A DNA stretch of 64,000 nucleotides, from assembly GCA_038093975.1 (NCBI GenBank), contig JBBPTG010000058.1, forward strand, positions 62,001-126,000, read 5' to 3'. The position numbers and the translations under genes are program-made. The first letter of the stretch is position 1; each line of letters begins with the position of its first letter. This DNA comes from Chalciporus piperatus (Eukaryota; Basidiomycota; Agaricomycetes; Boletales; Boletaceae). Positions 12,234 through 24,820 of this stretch are shown piece by piece. Below the pieces are notes generated by a model. That model searched no databases and was not told the DNA's origin. It saw only the letters and a program-made list of their open reading frames with translations.

Positions 12234-13664
12234 TTAGCTCGCTTGCCTAGGCTTCATAAAGATAAAGAAAAAAAGTCAGCCAATCAGTCAACTATCACGA
12301 ACGACCTATAGCCAGGCAAAACGAATCGTTGTACTCACCTTCACCTCCTCACCTGTCTTCCGAATCCAGACCGCCGGTCGCTCCGCCGACTTCGCCCCTT
12401 CCTCGCCATCATCCCAAGTGTAACTAACCCCAACAGCCAACCGCGTTCCATCGCAGTTGAACGAGATCGAAGAGATCGCAGTCGCGTACTTGGGATATTG
12501 GCGTAGACGTTTCTTGACTTTGTGATCCCAGATCGAGACGGTACCATCGGACCCTGCGGATGCAAAGGTGTTGAATCTGTGAAAGGAACGAGTGTTAGTG
12601 GGGTGAGGCGCTGTGAGGAGGTGGGGCTGACACGGGGTGGAACGCGAGTGCGTTGACGGGCCACACGTGGTCGACGTCATCGATCGCCTGTCGATGACAC
12701 TTGAATGCATATTTTTTGTCTTGAGCTTCTGAACTCGGGTCAAAGTATTCAACGCCGATACGACCTTCCACCGAGCCAATGGCATAACCTATATCAAACG
12801 CCGAACAAGGAAAATTGATCAACAAACGCTCGTGGCGTGAATGTGAACGGCTTCCAGAAACGAAACTCACCCTGCCCATCAATCATACAAGCAAGACTTC
12901 TTGTCATGAACTTTAAGCTACTCTCCCTCGTCTGTGCCGGTTCGCTCATCTTCCTGACGTCATATATATGGAACAACCGGCTAGCCATCGCAACAACGAG
13001 CGTGTTGTTGACGAGGTCCATGTTGTAGACACGCTCGGGCAACCCATGCGACGAGATTTCGGCGTTCTCTGCGCGTGGATCCCAGAAACGGAGGGTTTGG
13101 TCCCAAGAACCGGTGATCAGGACGTCTGAGGGTGTCAGTGCCATCAAAATAGCTGTGATAAAGGAAATAAATGACACACTTCGTTCACGAGAAAAGTTCA
13201 TCGCAGAGACAGAGTTAGTGTGTTGTCCCAAATAAGTGACCTTCTCGGATGCCAGGTCAAGTCTATGGCACAGCGCGGTATGAAGAACTTGTATAAAGTG
13301 ATGAAAGATGTGGAAACATACTCTCGTACACCACAATCAAGCCCTCCACTGTATGCATGGGTCGCATCTCCGAAACAACATGCCAGGACTGCAGCACGAT
13401 GATCGAATTTCGCTTTTTGCTCGTTTGCGACTACATCGTAGAAGCGAACCGTCTGTACGAAGCAAGTAAGCGCACGAGAAACTCTGAGAACTAACTCTGG
13501 CGTACCGTATCCCATGCCGAGACTAGCAATTGATCAGGGTTCGTTGGTGAGAATCGTAATTGAGAGACGCTGTCAAAAGGAGGTGAAGAAAGTTCAAAAT
13601 GCTCTGCGCACACAATCATTAGACCCTCGCCGATGAAACAATAGAAGTTTAACTTACCAGCCAT
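12234..13664 (-). CDS. BUB3: Mitotic checkpoint protein BUB3 (WD40)
   Basis: BUB3 is a seven-bladed WD40 propeller. It brings BUB1 and BUBR1/Mad3 to unattached kinetochores in the spindle assembly checkpoint. The conserved blocks read clearly across the exons: WD40 segments around SAWDT and FYDV, SGGLDCGVRE, ITGSWDQTLRFWD, YAIGSVEGRIGVEYFDP, KKYAFKCHR, WPVNALAFHP, FASAGSDGTVSIWD and GTRLAVGVSYTW. The last four blocks are the usual BUB3 signature. The model has about eight exons. The first is only 7 nt (13664-13658, coding Met-Ala plus one base). The last appears to be an 18-nt exon at 12251-12234 that gives a Lys-Pro-Arg end, as in other BUB3 proteins. If that last splice is wrong, the frame ends at 12306 instead. 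The intact frame through every exon argues for a working gene. Confidence 0.9.
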
Positions 13665-14557
13665 GGTACAATAAACTGTCCAGTCTCTTGGTTCGATATG
13701 GACTCGGTTCAAGAAACGAATCGACTCGGAAACACGAAGAATAACGATATCACGTGACTCTGCCTCATTGTCTGTGTTGTTGCGCCGGTAACAAATCGAC
13801 GACCTTGTAGTCCGTCGTGAGGACTCAACGAGGCTAAAAAGTCGTGTTGGACTTCCGCTGACCTCCCTTCAACCCTTGAGGTCCTTTTGAATTCATTCCT
13901 GTTCCTTCCAGATCTTCCTTGCGACTTTCTCTTTCTCCAACTGTTGCGAAATTCCAAGTCTCTCCGTCTTCAGGTGCTCACCTCCTCGACGCGATTATCA
14001 TTCCCCTCAGGCCCGAGCAAAGTTCACAACCACTTGCGTTGTCTCCAAAGATGCATTCTGCTGCGCGACCTCGGTACAGACAGTGAGTACTGCGATAAGC
14101 GATGAAAAGTTACAACAACAGGGTATTTTCGTGACAATGCCAGGCGTTGTATATAAGAGGTACGTGAAATCGTCAATTCGGGGCATAATGGAAGAAAAAA
14201 GTTATCAGGGGGAGGTGGATGGCGGGTGACCACGACAGGTATCAAAATGGGAGAGAGGGGGATTGCGTGGGGTAATCGGGAATTGCGTAAAAAGTGAGTA
14301 TGAGGAGTGTTTATGCACAGGGAAGATATCACTACAACTAATCCAACAACAGGTTATCCACAATGAACCAAGACGGAGTCAAGCGCAGGGATTTTTTAGG
14401 ACAGAAAAAAACGTGAAGAACAGGTGAGTGGCAGCAGGGCGTGGTATTATGGATGCGGTGGTGGATGACTGAGGGGTGTTACTACAGATGGTCCATTATG
14501 TGCGAAGAAGTGTCCAGGGGGAGGCCAATGACGCCAGCATACATTGGTCGGAATGAT
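13665..14557. other. Intergenic: BUB3 promoter and 3' flank of HMG-box gene 2
   Basis: The left part is the probable BUB3 5' region. A short plus-strand frame at 13887-14105 has no recognisable motif. The right part is likely the 3' untranslated flank of HMG-box gene 2. Confidence 0.35.
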
Positions 14558-16244
14558 TTAATATCCGTGGTGCGCCGCGAGCATGCTTTCAAAATTGAAT
14601 AGGTGCTCAAACGTGTCCGGGTTCTGCGATTCAGCCGGGTATTGACTCGCTTCTGGTGCCAAGGGGTCGTAAGAGCCAGGGGTGTATCCGATGTTGAACG
14701 ATGCGGATGGCGTCACGGTTGACATCATTTCGTCGCCACATCCGGGAATCCCGAGCTCGATTGGTGGAATGGCGCTCATGTCGAATTCATCCCCCGCAAG
14801 CATTTGGCTGTGCGTACCCCATGCTCCAGCCGCTTCCCACGAGCATGGCGGGTAACTGAAGTGCATGTTGTCCATTGGGGCTCCGCCGAACGGACCTGCC
14901 TCAACATGCGAACATGGGGAGCCTGGGAACGGGAAATCCGCCGGTACGCAGTTTATGGGAGAGAAGGTGCTCGACGTCGGAGATGACGGTCCGGAGCCCG
15001 AGCTGACAGAAGACGTGGGTGACACCATCTGGTGTTGACCATGGGCCATCGACAAGTCGCTTGGGATGGACAACCGATGTAGCGCATGCTCCGACATTCC
15101 ATTGTAGAAACCATTGGGCTACGGAATGCGATCAGAAAACGAGACGACTCATGAGACAAACGCCTTACGTTGGGTCCCTGGAACGCCTCTGTGGGCGAAT
15201 ATTGTTGTTGTGGCACGCCGATATTTGTGGCGACAAATTCGAACTGAGAAGACGAACTTGATCCGTGATCCGGATGCGATGCCCTCCGGCTGATCATGGG
15301 CAACAGCGATGGCGACGTCGGGCACGATGGCATGTAAACCGAAGGGACCTGGATGGTCTGACGAGGCGGTGGCGTAGGAGCCGAAGCCGAACGACCGTGC
15401 TGTTTCGAGACCACGGGTGCGCAGAAGGGAAGGACGAACGAAATGGTGGTCTCGTCACCATCCTCGCCACGCTTACCCTTCTTCCCTTTCCGATCCTTTG
15501 TACGCTGAGGGCGATAGACGTAATTGGGATACATTTGCTCGTGCTCCTTCTTCTTTTCCTTCGCCAACTCCTCCCAGTATAGACGCTCCTCAGGTGAGAG
15601 TGCCTTCCATTGTTGGCTGATCGTTTTGGACAGATCGGCCTGGCGCTGTTTCCTCGCTGGCCCATCCGTTGCTGCGGCCTCTTCCTGTGCGGCCTGACGC
15701 TCTTCGCAACATCTCCTGCGGAAGAGGATGAACGCGTTCTCTGGACGTTTGACGTAATCTTCGTCGCCCTTCTTAGGTCTGCGTTCGATGTCGCTGCATA
15801 TCGATGACTTGCGGCGTTTGTGCGAAGACGTTGGAGACGCGGGGAATGTGGATAGTGATGACGTTGCTGATGAAGTAGTGGAGAAGACGGATGTGCATGA
15901 TGTCGTGGCGGAAGTTTCTGACATGGAGAGTGGAGAAAGAGTACGAACGAGCGTGGGTTGTGAAGGACTGAGCGTGAGCTTCCGGAGATCCGGCTCAAAT
16001 GGCGAACAAACTGGAGAAATGGGGGACGAGTAAGGACTGGTTTCGGTTTGGTTGAAAGGGAAAGTGAAGGCGCGCGGCGTCGGTGAAATGATTGCCAGGG
16101 ATGGCGGTTGAATGGTGTCCGTAATCACCTCAAGTGCTGCAGACGGTGAGTGGTCAGTCATTGATCGCTGTAAACGATGAGTTGATGGGCAGCCAGGGAG
16201 TGCTTACATTGGGAAGGGGTATCGCGAGTGCGGAAAGCAGGCAT
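14558..16244 (-). CDS. HMG-box transcription factor 2
   Basis: The model has three exons: 16244-16208, 16136-15169 and 15118-14558. It gives about 521 residues. The first exon is 37 nt, starts MPAFRTRDTPSQ and ends in phase 1 with donor GTAAGC, matching the first exons of the other HMG genes here. The HMG box begins at YVKRPENAFILFRRR and runs through LSKTISQQWKALSPEERLYW to PNYVYRP. Compared with the other three boxes it carries about 11 extra residues (Gln/Glu/Ala-rich, then GPARK) between helix 1 and the LSK segment. The post-box motif shared by the other three is not visible. The N-terminal region is Pro/Ser/Thr-rich with a PRAFTF patch that may correspond to the SVTFAPN motif of gene 1. 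The C-terminus is low-complexity. It is expected to be a nuclear DNA-binding protein and is the most diverged member. Confidence 0.87.
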
Positions 16245-19200
16245 GATTGTTCAATGTCTCGTGGACGGAGAACAACGGCTGCTGGAGGAGCAAGCTCGTT
16301 CGGGAAGGGGGGGAATTGAGGGGAGAGATGGGATAATAGGATGCGAGGGCTTTGAATAATGAGGTTTCGCTGGCGGGAACGAGGCACTGGACTGATGAGT
16401 CTCTGTCACACAAGCGCGATCGCAAGAACAATTGGGCGAGTGGGGCACAAAAAGCAAAAGACAATACGGACTACTCGTTATATACGTTCAATCAAAACTC
16501 TGGTCAAAATTGCGTTGAACTTAAACCTTGGGGTGGAAAGAGGCAGGGGTACCAAACCTAATTTGGATGAGAAGACCCGGTTTGGTGAGACAATGAAGGC
16601 GAACGGTGAATGATGCTTATCAAATCGACACTCGTGCTTTCAGGTATGAGACAATTTCACGTCCATTCTGTGCACAAACACCGCACAAACAACATCCTTA
16701 TTGTCTTTTCTCCGTTTTCGACACTTCCTCGGCCGGCGAAATTCCCAAGATAATAATCCCAAGATAATCCCAAGATGTCATCTCCTCGCTAAAAATTCCC
16801 CATTTTCTCTCCTCCTTATCTACCACCAACGTCCTGACTCGTTAACCTTGACCCACGTAATAATTTACTAGGTAATGCATTGGCCGTCGCTCTTCCCGCG
16901 GCACGCATGACAGACAGACAAGATCATCATCGTGCCATCAACTCTCCGCCGACGGTTCCGCGTGCTTGGACCACTCTCTCCGGTTCTGAGATCGTGATCG
17001 TACCCCTCCCTGCGGACCTTGCTTGTCACTACAGGCGCCTTCCGTTTTGATAGTTATGCACATGTCGGTTCGCTTGACCATGCCTCGTATACTCGACTCC
17101 TCGCATCTCGATGCTTCGACTTTCCCTTTCTAGAACTTTTGATCCGCCACTCTGTCACACACTCCTAACCCGGCAAAACGGGCAAGGTTTCGAGCCTGAT
17201 AGTTCCAAGCGCCCTCAGTTGTCCCTCCCCGGATTCGTTGGTATGATTTACCTTTGCAACCGCCACTATCATATGTCAGTCTATGTTGCTGTCGCAACGG
17301 AACGCGGCCTGCTAGGTTGCCTCAATGCTCCCAATTTCGAACACATTCGACTGTACTACTCCCTATCTTCTGGCTGAATTTCTCATCGATTTCATATCCG
17401 ATAACGACCCGGCTCTGTCACACGCCGTATTCCCGACTTTCCGCACTCTGCGAAAGTGCGTCAGAAGTACGTTTGCACACCTGGGCAAGGGTTTTCGAAA
17501 ATGCTGTCCGACCATCGACGTCATCAGGGTACCTCCGCTTAGCTTGTTGGCTTTGCCCCGCACTTGCTGTAGCTGCAGCACGTCCTCCGGTTCAGTTTCC
17601 ATGCCCCTCCATACTCCAAGTCAAACTGTTTGGCAGTTAATTCATCTCGCTAAAGACATGTTTGCACCATTGGCAGAGGGCACTGAAGCACATGCTCTGT
17701 CATTCGTTTAGACAGGTTTTTTCATGCTCCGCCGGGCACGGGTTATGGGCATCGGGCTGGTCGGTCCTGAAACATTCGTAAAGATGGGAAAAATGGCTCC
17801 TGTATTCAACCTGTATTAGCGAAAAGTGCGGATACTCGAAGTTCGTCCCGCCCACTCGAGTGATTCCCGCCTCGTGCATGTATTGGCTACTCAGCCCGCG
17901 GACATATATATGTTAAGTAGCTCCCAAGCACTTCCCAGTCTTCGATGGCGGTGGAGGACAAATCTGCTGCATGTCGTAAAGGCGCCTCAGGAATAGTTGG
18001 CCCTGAACTATACCTGACTGATCTCCATGTGGCCTGCCTCTTCAGCGTCGGTTCCCCACAAAGTCTAAATGTGCGTCATAGTTGATCGGAATGGCGCGGA
18101 ACGGTCCTGGATCAAGTACGTTGGCATGCAGGAAGTTTTGATGCGTTGATAGGTCAGAAACTGGACACGGATCATGTTCGACACTGGTTGATGGTTCAGA
18201 TGGGCTTAGTCCCCTTTGCAATCCTCAACGTCCGGAACTTATCCATCTGATAGATTGAACGTTCGTGCATGATTGACTTGTTAATGCCGGAAACATAGAA
18301 AGCGAAGAAAAAATACATACGATGGAGTGTATAGAGGTCCGACGGATGCAAATGTCATAGTCATCTATGATCTGACAACGGAAGCAAATAAATGCAGTAA
18401 ATCGCGGGAGTACTGGAGCGATACGAGAGCTCCACATGCTCCTGGCAGCAGCTCAATCGGAAAACCCGGGCTCGGACGCTCCGCCGCATTTACGCACAGC
18501 ATTTACGGGATTTTATCTCCCCGAACACAAGGAGACATATCCGTCCAACACCACTGATTCATGTGTCATTCGCCACACTGCTAGTACTGAAGTATCGACA
18601 TACTGTGGCGAGACGATACGTGAACGGCGACTGATAAGCCATCGATCGAGCGATCAAGGATGCAACCATACGGCGATACTTTACGACCCAAACCTCGAAG
18701 CTTTTTTTCTACTAATTCGGGAGCCGAGAACCTTGTTCATTATGTCTCGGAGGACTGTTCGACCTTGAACCAACTTGGATGATCTCGTGATACAAGGCCA
18801 GGGAGAAACTTTCTATTCAGCGGCTCTCGTCATTCCTTCCTCAGTCTCACGTTGATGCTAAGAGAAGGAACTACGAGGGCTCGGAGAAGCAAGATGAGCT
18901 CTCAAGTGTGGTGAGCAGAAGATAAGTCCCAGTGACGAGATATCGTATCAAAATCACGCGGCCTGCAGGAGGATTGTTAGATCCGCTTCCTTGGGTATCG
19001 ATTGCTATATTCGCCACTGTTCCAGATCAGGAAGAGCGTGGGGGACGCGGAGATCCCGTGGCACGAGGCAAGTTCTCTCGTCTTGTCAATAAGTTGGCAC
19101 GATATTGACAAGGGACAGCGCTCGACAAAGACATGCAGGGAGGGGGGTACATGTACACCCGAACGGCGTTTCGTCTTAGCCCTGAAGAAGCATGCGACCA

Positions 19201-22200
19201 AATGCACGCTTTGTGACGTGGACTTGGACTCCTGAAAACTGAATGAGGCAAACACGAGGCAAACGCGCCTCACGAGAATCGGGAACCCACGGACGTCAAG
19301 TCGCAAAACCCGTGGGGTACTAGACCTCGTTTTCCAGCGTTCTCAAATCGCCGCGAGTGATCATGTGCCCTTTCCAATGATCGTGTCCAGTGACTCGAAT
19401 GTTGACCCGAGTCAGCGCATGTGAAGTCTGGACTGTGCGATGTGCGACAATGCATGAGATTTGAGATACGGATGCCTCGTGAAAGTTATACGAGGACAAT
19501 GAGGAAGCACATTGTTTGGGTATGAGCCAGTGATCGTGATCCATTATCAGCGGACGCCTACATGGGGCAGTCAATCTCTTCTACGGTCCCTTCGGCGATA
19601 ACAAGTCGCGCGAGTTGGTGTCCGGTGGGTCCCCACTTTAGACGAGTGTATGTAACTCTTGAAGCTTGATGCCTCGTGTTGGCCCATCGTGGGTAGGTCA
19701 GCACCGGAGGAGTGGAAATGGGCGACATCGTAACATGCGAGGTTGAGATGAAGACTTCTTAACAATACTTACCACCGACTTACCCGGCCGTGGTAGCGAT
19801 ATCGAAAGGGCGTGGCGAAACGGTGCTTGGCGAATACTATAGGCCTTCGAGATAAGATCAGTAAGATCAGTGTTGAGTCAGGATCAGGTATGGGAATCGC
19901 GTTCATAGTATCCAGCGCTACTTCAGCCTTACTTAAATGGCTGACAATGTCTTCTCCAACGCATGTACAGACCGATCGTTCCTTGGCCAACGGGGCGGCG
20001 AAGCATTGCTATACTTATCCTACCGTCTTATAATCACACCACATCTTGATCACATTCGAGTCATGACGCAATTGCAAAGTGGCATGACGACGAAACGCGT
20101 GAACGGATGGTCAAAAGCAGCGAACAATGATCGACTTGACGAATTTCACGTCAACATTCAGCAGGATGTTCCCAACGATGAGCGCGAGAACGTAGGAAGA
20201 CGCCGCTCATATCCTCCCACCACAATGCCAGTGGTAAATCCGATTAAACTCAACAATGCACGAGTCAGGCTTTTGACAGGTGATAGATGCAGTTGATGGA
20301 TGAATGGCTTCTGTTATATACCTGACGAGCGACATGACCCGTATCTAATCAACGACCCCATACGCGTCCTTGTGACACCGAGAACATTCTACAGAAGGAA
20401 GTAAGATCCGTTTTGGGAATTTCGATCCCTATTGGTGGGCGACCTGCGCCTTTTGGACGAACCTTTGTTCTCTAATCTGGTATCTTGAAAGCAGCTCACC
20501 AATGGGTTCATCAATGGAGGGGAGGAACATTTTCAAAAGACTGTTCTGTTCGCAGCAAGGACGCATTCAGCTACGCCAGTGATAGGGATACTGTTCAGCG
20601 AGAAATGATCGAAACGGGCTCGACCGGGCTCGACCCATACCAAAATAAGTCGACCCCCAAAGCATAAACTCCGAATGCGTGGAGACATCTCATTCCGCCG
20701 GTCACCGATCTAAGATCGATGAGGATGGGGTATGATTGGAATTCGAGTCACTACTCCCGCACGTGTAGTATCGGTGTGACAGCGATGAATTCTAGGAGGA
20801 ATGCGCATCTGCAATGAACATCATTCAGCCAGGCTACATGTTAATGATGGTTATGCGGGATCCGCTCGTGGAAAATACCACTATAACCCTATCGAGGGGA
20901 CAATGCAATATTCAGTAGATTCGAAGTATGCCTCTGGGAAAGCCTGAAACAAATCGGAAATTTCATCGCATAGGGAAAGATGATGAGGATGGTCAATGTG
21001 GCATGTTACGCCTGATTACGCTGTTCCGTCCATCTCCGCGACGAGCGGTTCATCATTGCGCCTCTACTCTGGGGACATCTCAAGTTATGCAATTGGTGGT
21101 GCATGGAACGCGAGGTACAAATGGAACCACGCTTACCTCGGACGATGAGATCAAACCCGCCAAGTTCACCTACCATAGAACGCAGGCTGAATGATACCTC
21201 TAGTGGTAGAATTGCTCGATAGTACAACTTTCATGGCGCCCGAGAAGCGGGATGAAATCTCACCGAGACCCATGATCCGAACCGTTCTCCTTGGGCTAGG
21301 GTCATCCACAGAACCGTGATGAAGAGTGCTTTCGGCGAGTTTCTTTGCACCCACGGAACGGAATGGAGCCCCCCTGCGCTCTGAGGGCTAGAACTCCCGA
21401 CCAATCAATAAATGGAAGAACGCTGCGCAGTACCTGGTAAGTCATGTTGAAGGAAGAATCAAGGCAAGCTTTACTGCTGACTAAGCACGAGCACCTGGCT
21501 CAGGCTGTCAAAAAACGAGGGTCGTCCTCATCCTCCTACCCCATATTTCTTGAGCTCGGTTTCTCGCACCTTTTCCCTTGATCAAGGCCACCGTATTCGC
21601 AAATGTCAAAGGCACAGCCTATAAGGAGGCAGCAACAGAATGCTCGTTCAGTCTCCATCAGATTTCGGCATCCTTGGAGGTTCGCTGTCACCCAGTGGTT
21701 TTGACGACTACGCGCCTAGGCCTCCATCACAAAATTCCAGTGGACAAACAATCCTTCGCATCACGCCATCTCCTCCCTGAACCATCGGCTGTCCGCCCCC
21801 TAGTAGGCTTCCCAATTGATGTCGCGTATCATGCCGCTCGTCGCTCCTCACAGCGCAGGAACTGTTCTGCCGCTGAATATTGACGAAGAACCGCCAAAGG
21901 AAAACGCTCACGTCGTGTCTTGTTGTGCCCACGGCAATGACCTTGCCCCATCACTCCTCTTATGCTCTTGTCAGTCCCAAATCTAGTTAGTCTCTGTGCC
22001 TCGGTCGGGGGTCTGGCAGGGTCTGGCTTGCCGCTCGCCGTTTCACGTGTAACGTCAGCGACGCTCTTGTTTCATGCATCCAGGTACCGTGGACGCCCTC
22101 GACTCTGTCAGCAGTAACTATTTCTGGCATCGATACTCGGGGTTCTTACCCAGGTGATGGCCGATTAACCCGTACCTTTCTCCGTATAGACAGGAGTCTC

Positions 22201-23634
22201 GATCGTCGACTTGCGTTCGACTCATCAGTGTGGCGTTGCATCTAGTCCTTCTAACATGTCTCCCAATCAGAACCCCAAAATGAGGCGGCACTCTCCCGAG
22301 CCACCTCAGACCTACTCGATCCAGAATATCTCTCATAGCCGATGGATGGGCCAGTGAAAGGGCAACCTTCTGGGGAGATGCAACCTGTCTTCCCTCTTTC
22401 CTCGTACAAGCCGGAGTTTCATGGTCTTTCCTCGAACCAGAGTTAGCGCCCAAACACTCTTCCAGGACGTCCTTGGAAATGGTACCGCCACTTAGCATCT
22501 GCCATTCCAATTATTGCATTTTCCTCTCGCTGCGTTACGCATGACATGTATAATTAAAGCAAATTACTTCCGCGAGGGCGTCAGGATCGAGACAAGACCT
22601 GAACAAACCTAAAATCCCGTGCGCGAGTGAAAAAGTCAAACGCCATCTCATGCGGCATATGGCACCAACGATAATTGGATAGATAATTCCCGGCTTAACA
22701 AATATGGTCAAACCAGGTTCCCGAATCCTGACCGTTGTTTCGGTTCGTCATCGCCAAGCATGGTTTCTCCGGCCGGCCGGCTACCGTATTCGGAACAAGG
22801 GCATCGTCCAGAGTTGGCCCAGGGTGACTGGTCAGTGAGTCTTCAACTTTCAAGCAGGGGTTAGTGTCGCCACAGACATACCGTACACTCAGTAAGACCC
22901 AAGGTGAGCTAAACTTATTGAGATTGAACGACGCCCACAGTTATTTGACACGTCTCTGCTTCTGAACGGGTGGATATGAAACCTTGGCTCGACTTGATGG
23001 TCGTCAGGTGGACAGAACGACTCTGAATCGGAAGCATCGTTCGGTGGCATGATAACGAGATGCAGGGAGCATGTCGGAAGACCACCTCTCCAAATAGATG
23101 CGGCTGCAAACAGGTTCTTGAACAGATTTCAGTCCGCCCAAGGGGATGGGGGGATCACGAGTACTGACCCAAATGGAGTTAAGTTGGTCTTCTGACGTCT
23201 TGAAGTGCTCGTCCAGCCCAGTGCCATTGGATGTCAGGCATCTGGAGACTGGCTAGATAGCATCAGTATGATTGAAGTTGAGTGCTGCAAGAAGTGTGCG
23301 AGTGACTGGCAAACAAAGACTGTGCAACAACATACGCGGCCATACGAAGCAACTACCATTTCCATGGTGCCCAGTTGGGGGTGTCGTCTTTGAACCAGAA
23401 CGTATCACTGTCAGCCAGGAGAGCAACAGCGCCGCGCGTCAGGGAAACCAACAACGATGATTACATCATCATGATCCCGCTCACAACCAACCCCAATCCA
23501 GGGTTAAGGTTACTTCACGCAAACTTCACGTCTTGTTGTCACTTCACTAGTAGGCTGGTGCGTTCAACAAATTTCCCCGAGTCAGGACGCGTTCTGACAA
23601 GTTGGATCCAGTATCTGGCAACCGACTTGTGGTG
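16245..23634. other. Gene-poor 7.4-kb stretch
   Basis: All frames are short (mostly under 130 codons), overlap on both strands, and lack motifs or splice models that join up. The first few hundred bases are the 5' flank of HMG-box gene 2. I see no terminal repeats, transposase or reverse-transcriptase motifs and no tRNA. It could be long intergenic DNA or old decayed insertions. Confidence 0.4.
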
Positions 23635-24615
23635 ATGAAGCGCAGCCGGTCGATTTCGCCTGTCCTGCCGCAACAGACACTGGTACCTCTCGCTGATGGA
23701 CAACTTGACGACGTCAGGCCGGAGGTCCATAGTGCCGAAGGGCTTTCCACTCACGCATCCAAGAAACTGAAGCTCCTCGCCGATTATAGTATAGCCTCTC
23801 CGTTTCCTAACTTTCCCCATCCTTCCGAGGAGGACGCACGCGCTGTTCATGCACTCCTCGCCTCGCACACCCCAGGAGGCGCACCAGTCCATAGTGCACC
23901 TTCCCAAAGCTCAAACTCTGCGGCAACATGCGGCAACACACCAAACGTCATAGATGCTCTCATTGGAACGATCCTTTCCCAGAACACTTCCTCCACCAAC
24001 AGTTCCGCAGCCAAACTCTCCTTAGATAGCAAATTCGGCCGCGGCGAACTAGGGTTCGAGAAGATGGCAAACGCAGATAGACAGACGATAGTAGACGCAA
24101 TCAGGTCTGGGGGACTAGCAAATCGAAAGGCGAAAATCATCCAAGAGGCCCTCATCTCAGTGAAGAAGAAACACGGTCGATATGATCTCCAACACCTTGC
24201 AGCTCCTGGAGTGGCAGACGAACAAGCCATGCAAGAACTGGTTTCTTTCGACGGCGTCGGACCGAAGACAGCTGCTTGCGTGTTGTCTTTTTGTCTTGGA
24301 CGACAGGCGTTCGCAGTGGACACACATGTCTTTCGACTGTCGAAGCTGTTGGGATGGGTTCCGAAGACCGCGGATCGCGTCACGGCACAAGCTCATTTGG
24401 AGCTCAAGATTCCACCAGAGCTCAAATACGGTTTGCATGTGATGATGGTTCGTCACGGACGGGCTTGCCGGGGTTGCAAGGGAACTGGGAAAGGAGCCTG
24501 TCCGTTGAAGACCTGGCTTAAAGAAAGGGGCGAAACTCAATCTCAGGTAGAGGAGGTATTCGAGGGCAACGGTAACCTTGACGATACCAAGACCCCACTG
24601 CTGGGAAGCCGGTGA
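23635..24615 (+). CDS. HhH-GPD DNA glycosylase (endonuclease III-like)
   Basis: This single-exon gene codes for 326 residues. The start is the ATG at 23635 (MKRSRS); the longer upstream frame has only a non-ATG start. It belongs to the helix-hairpin-helix-GPD superfamily, which removes damaged bases in base excision repair. The core entry LIGTILSQNTS lies at about residue 107. The hairpin is VSFDGVGPKTAACVL (about 202-217), with the catalytic-type Lys in GPKTA. The GPD-type aspartate is in VDTHVFR (about 229). A Lys plus Asp pair suggests a bifunctional glycosylase/AP lyase like Nth. The C-terminal cysteines (ACRGCKGTGKGACPL) are spaced C-x2-C-x7-C and do not show the four-Cys pattern of the Nth iron-sulfur cluster, so the cluster may be absent or altered. 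The first 90 residues are low-complexity. Substrate is unknown. Confidence 0.85.
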   Translation: MKRSRSISPVLPQQTLVPLADGQLDDVRPEVHSAEGLSTHASKKLKLLADYSIASPFPNFPHPSEEDARAVHALLASHTPGGAPVHSAPSQSSNSAATCGNTPNVIDALIGTILSQNTSSTNSSAAKLSLDSKFGRGELGFEKMANADRQTIVDAIRSGGLANRKAKIIQEALISVKKKHGRYDLQHLAAPGVADEQAMQELVSFDGVGPKTAACVLSFCLGRQAFAVDTHVFRLSKLLGWVPKTADRVTAQAHLELKIPPELKYGLHVMMVRHGRACRGCKGTGKGACPLKTWLKERGETQSQVEEVFEGNGNLDDTKTPLLGSR

Positions 24616-24820
24616 GACACGATACGGATCGTCAACAGCTTAATTACTACTTTATAGTCGCCGAACAATCTTATTGTTTCCCCTATTCTCGGATACACCC
24701 TTCTAACACAGCCATCACCCCGTGTCAGTGTCATAGCGTGGTCGCAATTTCGTCTCCAAGCGCCAGATTCATGGCGAGTGCACTCTCTCCATCGTGATCT
24801 AAGAACGAAGTTTACCGTTT

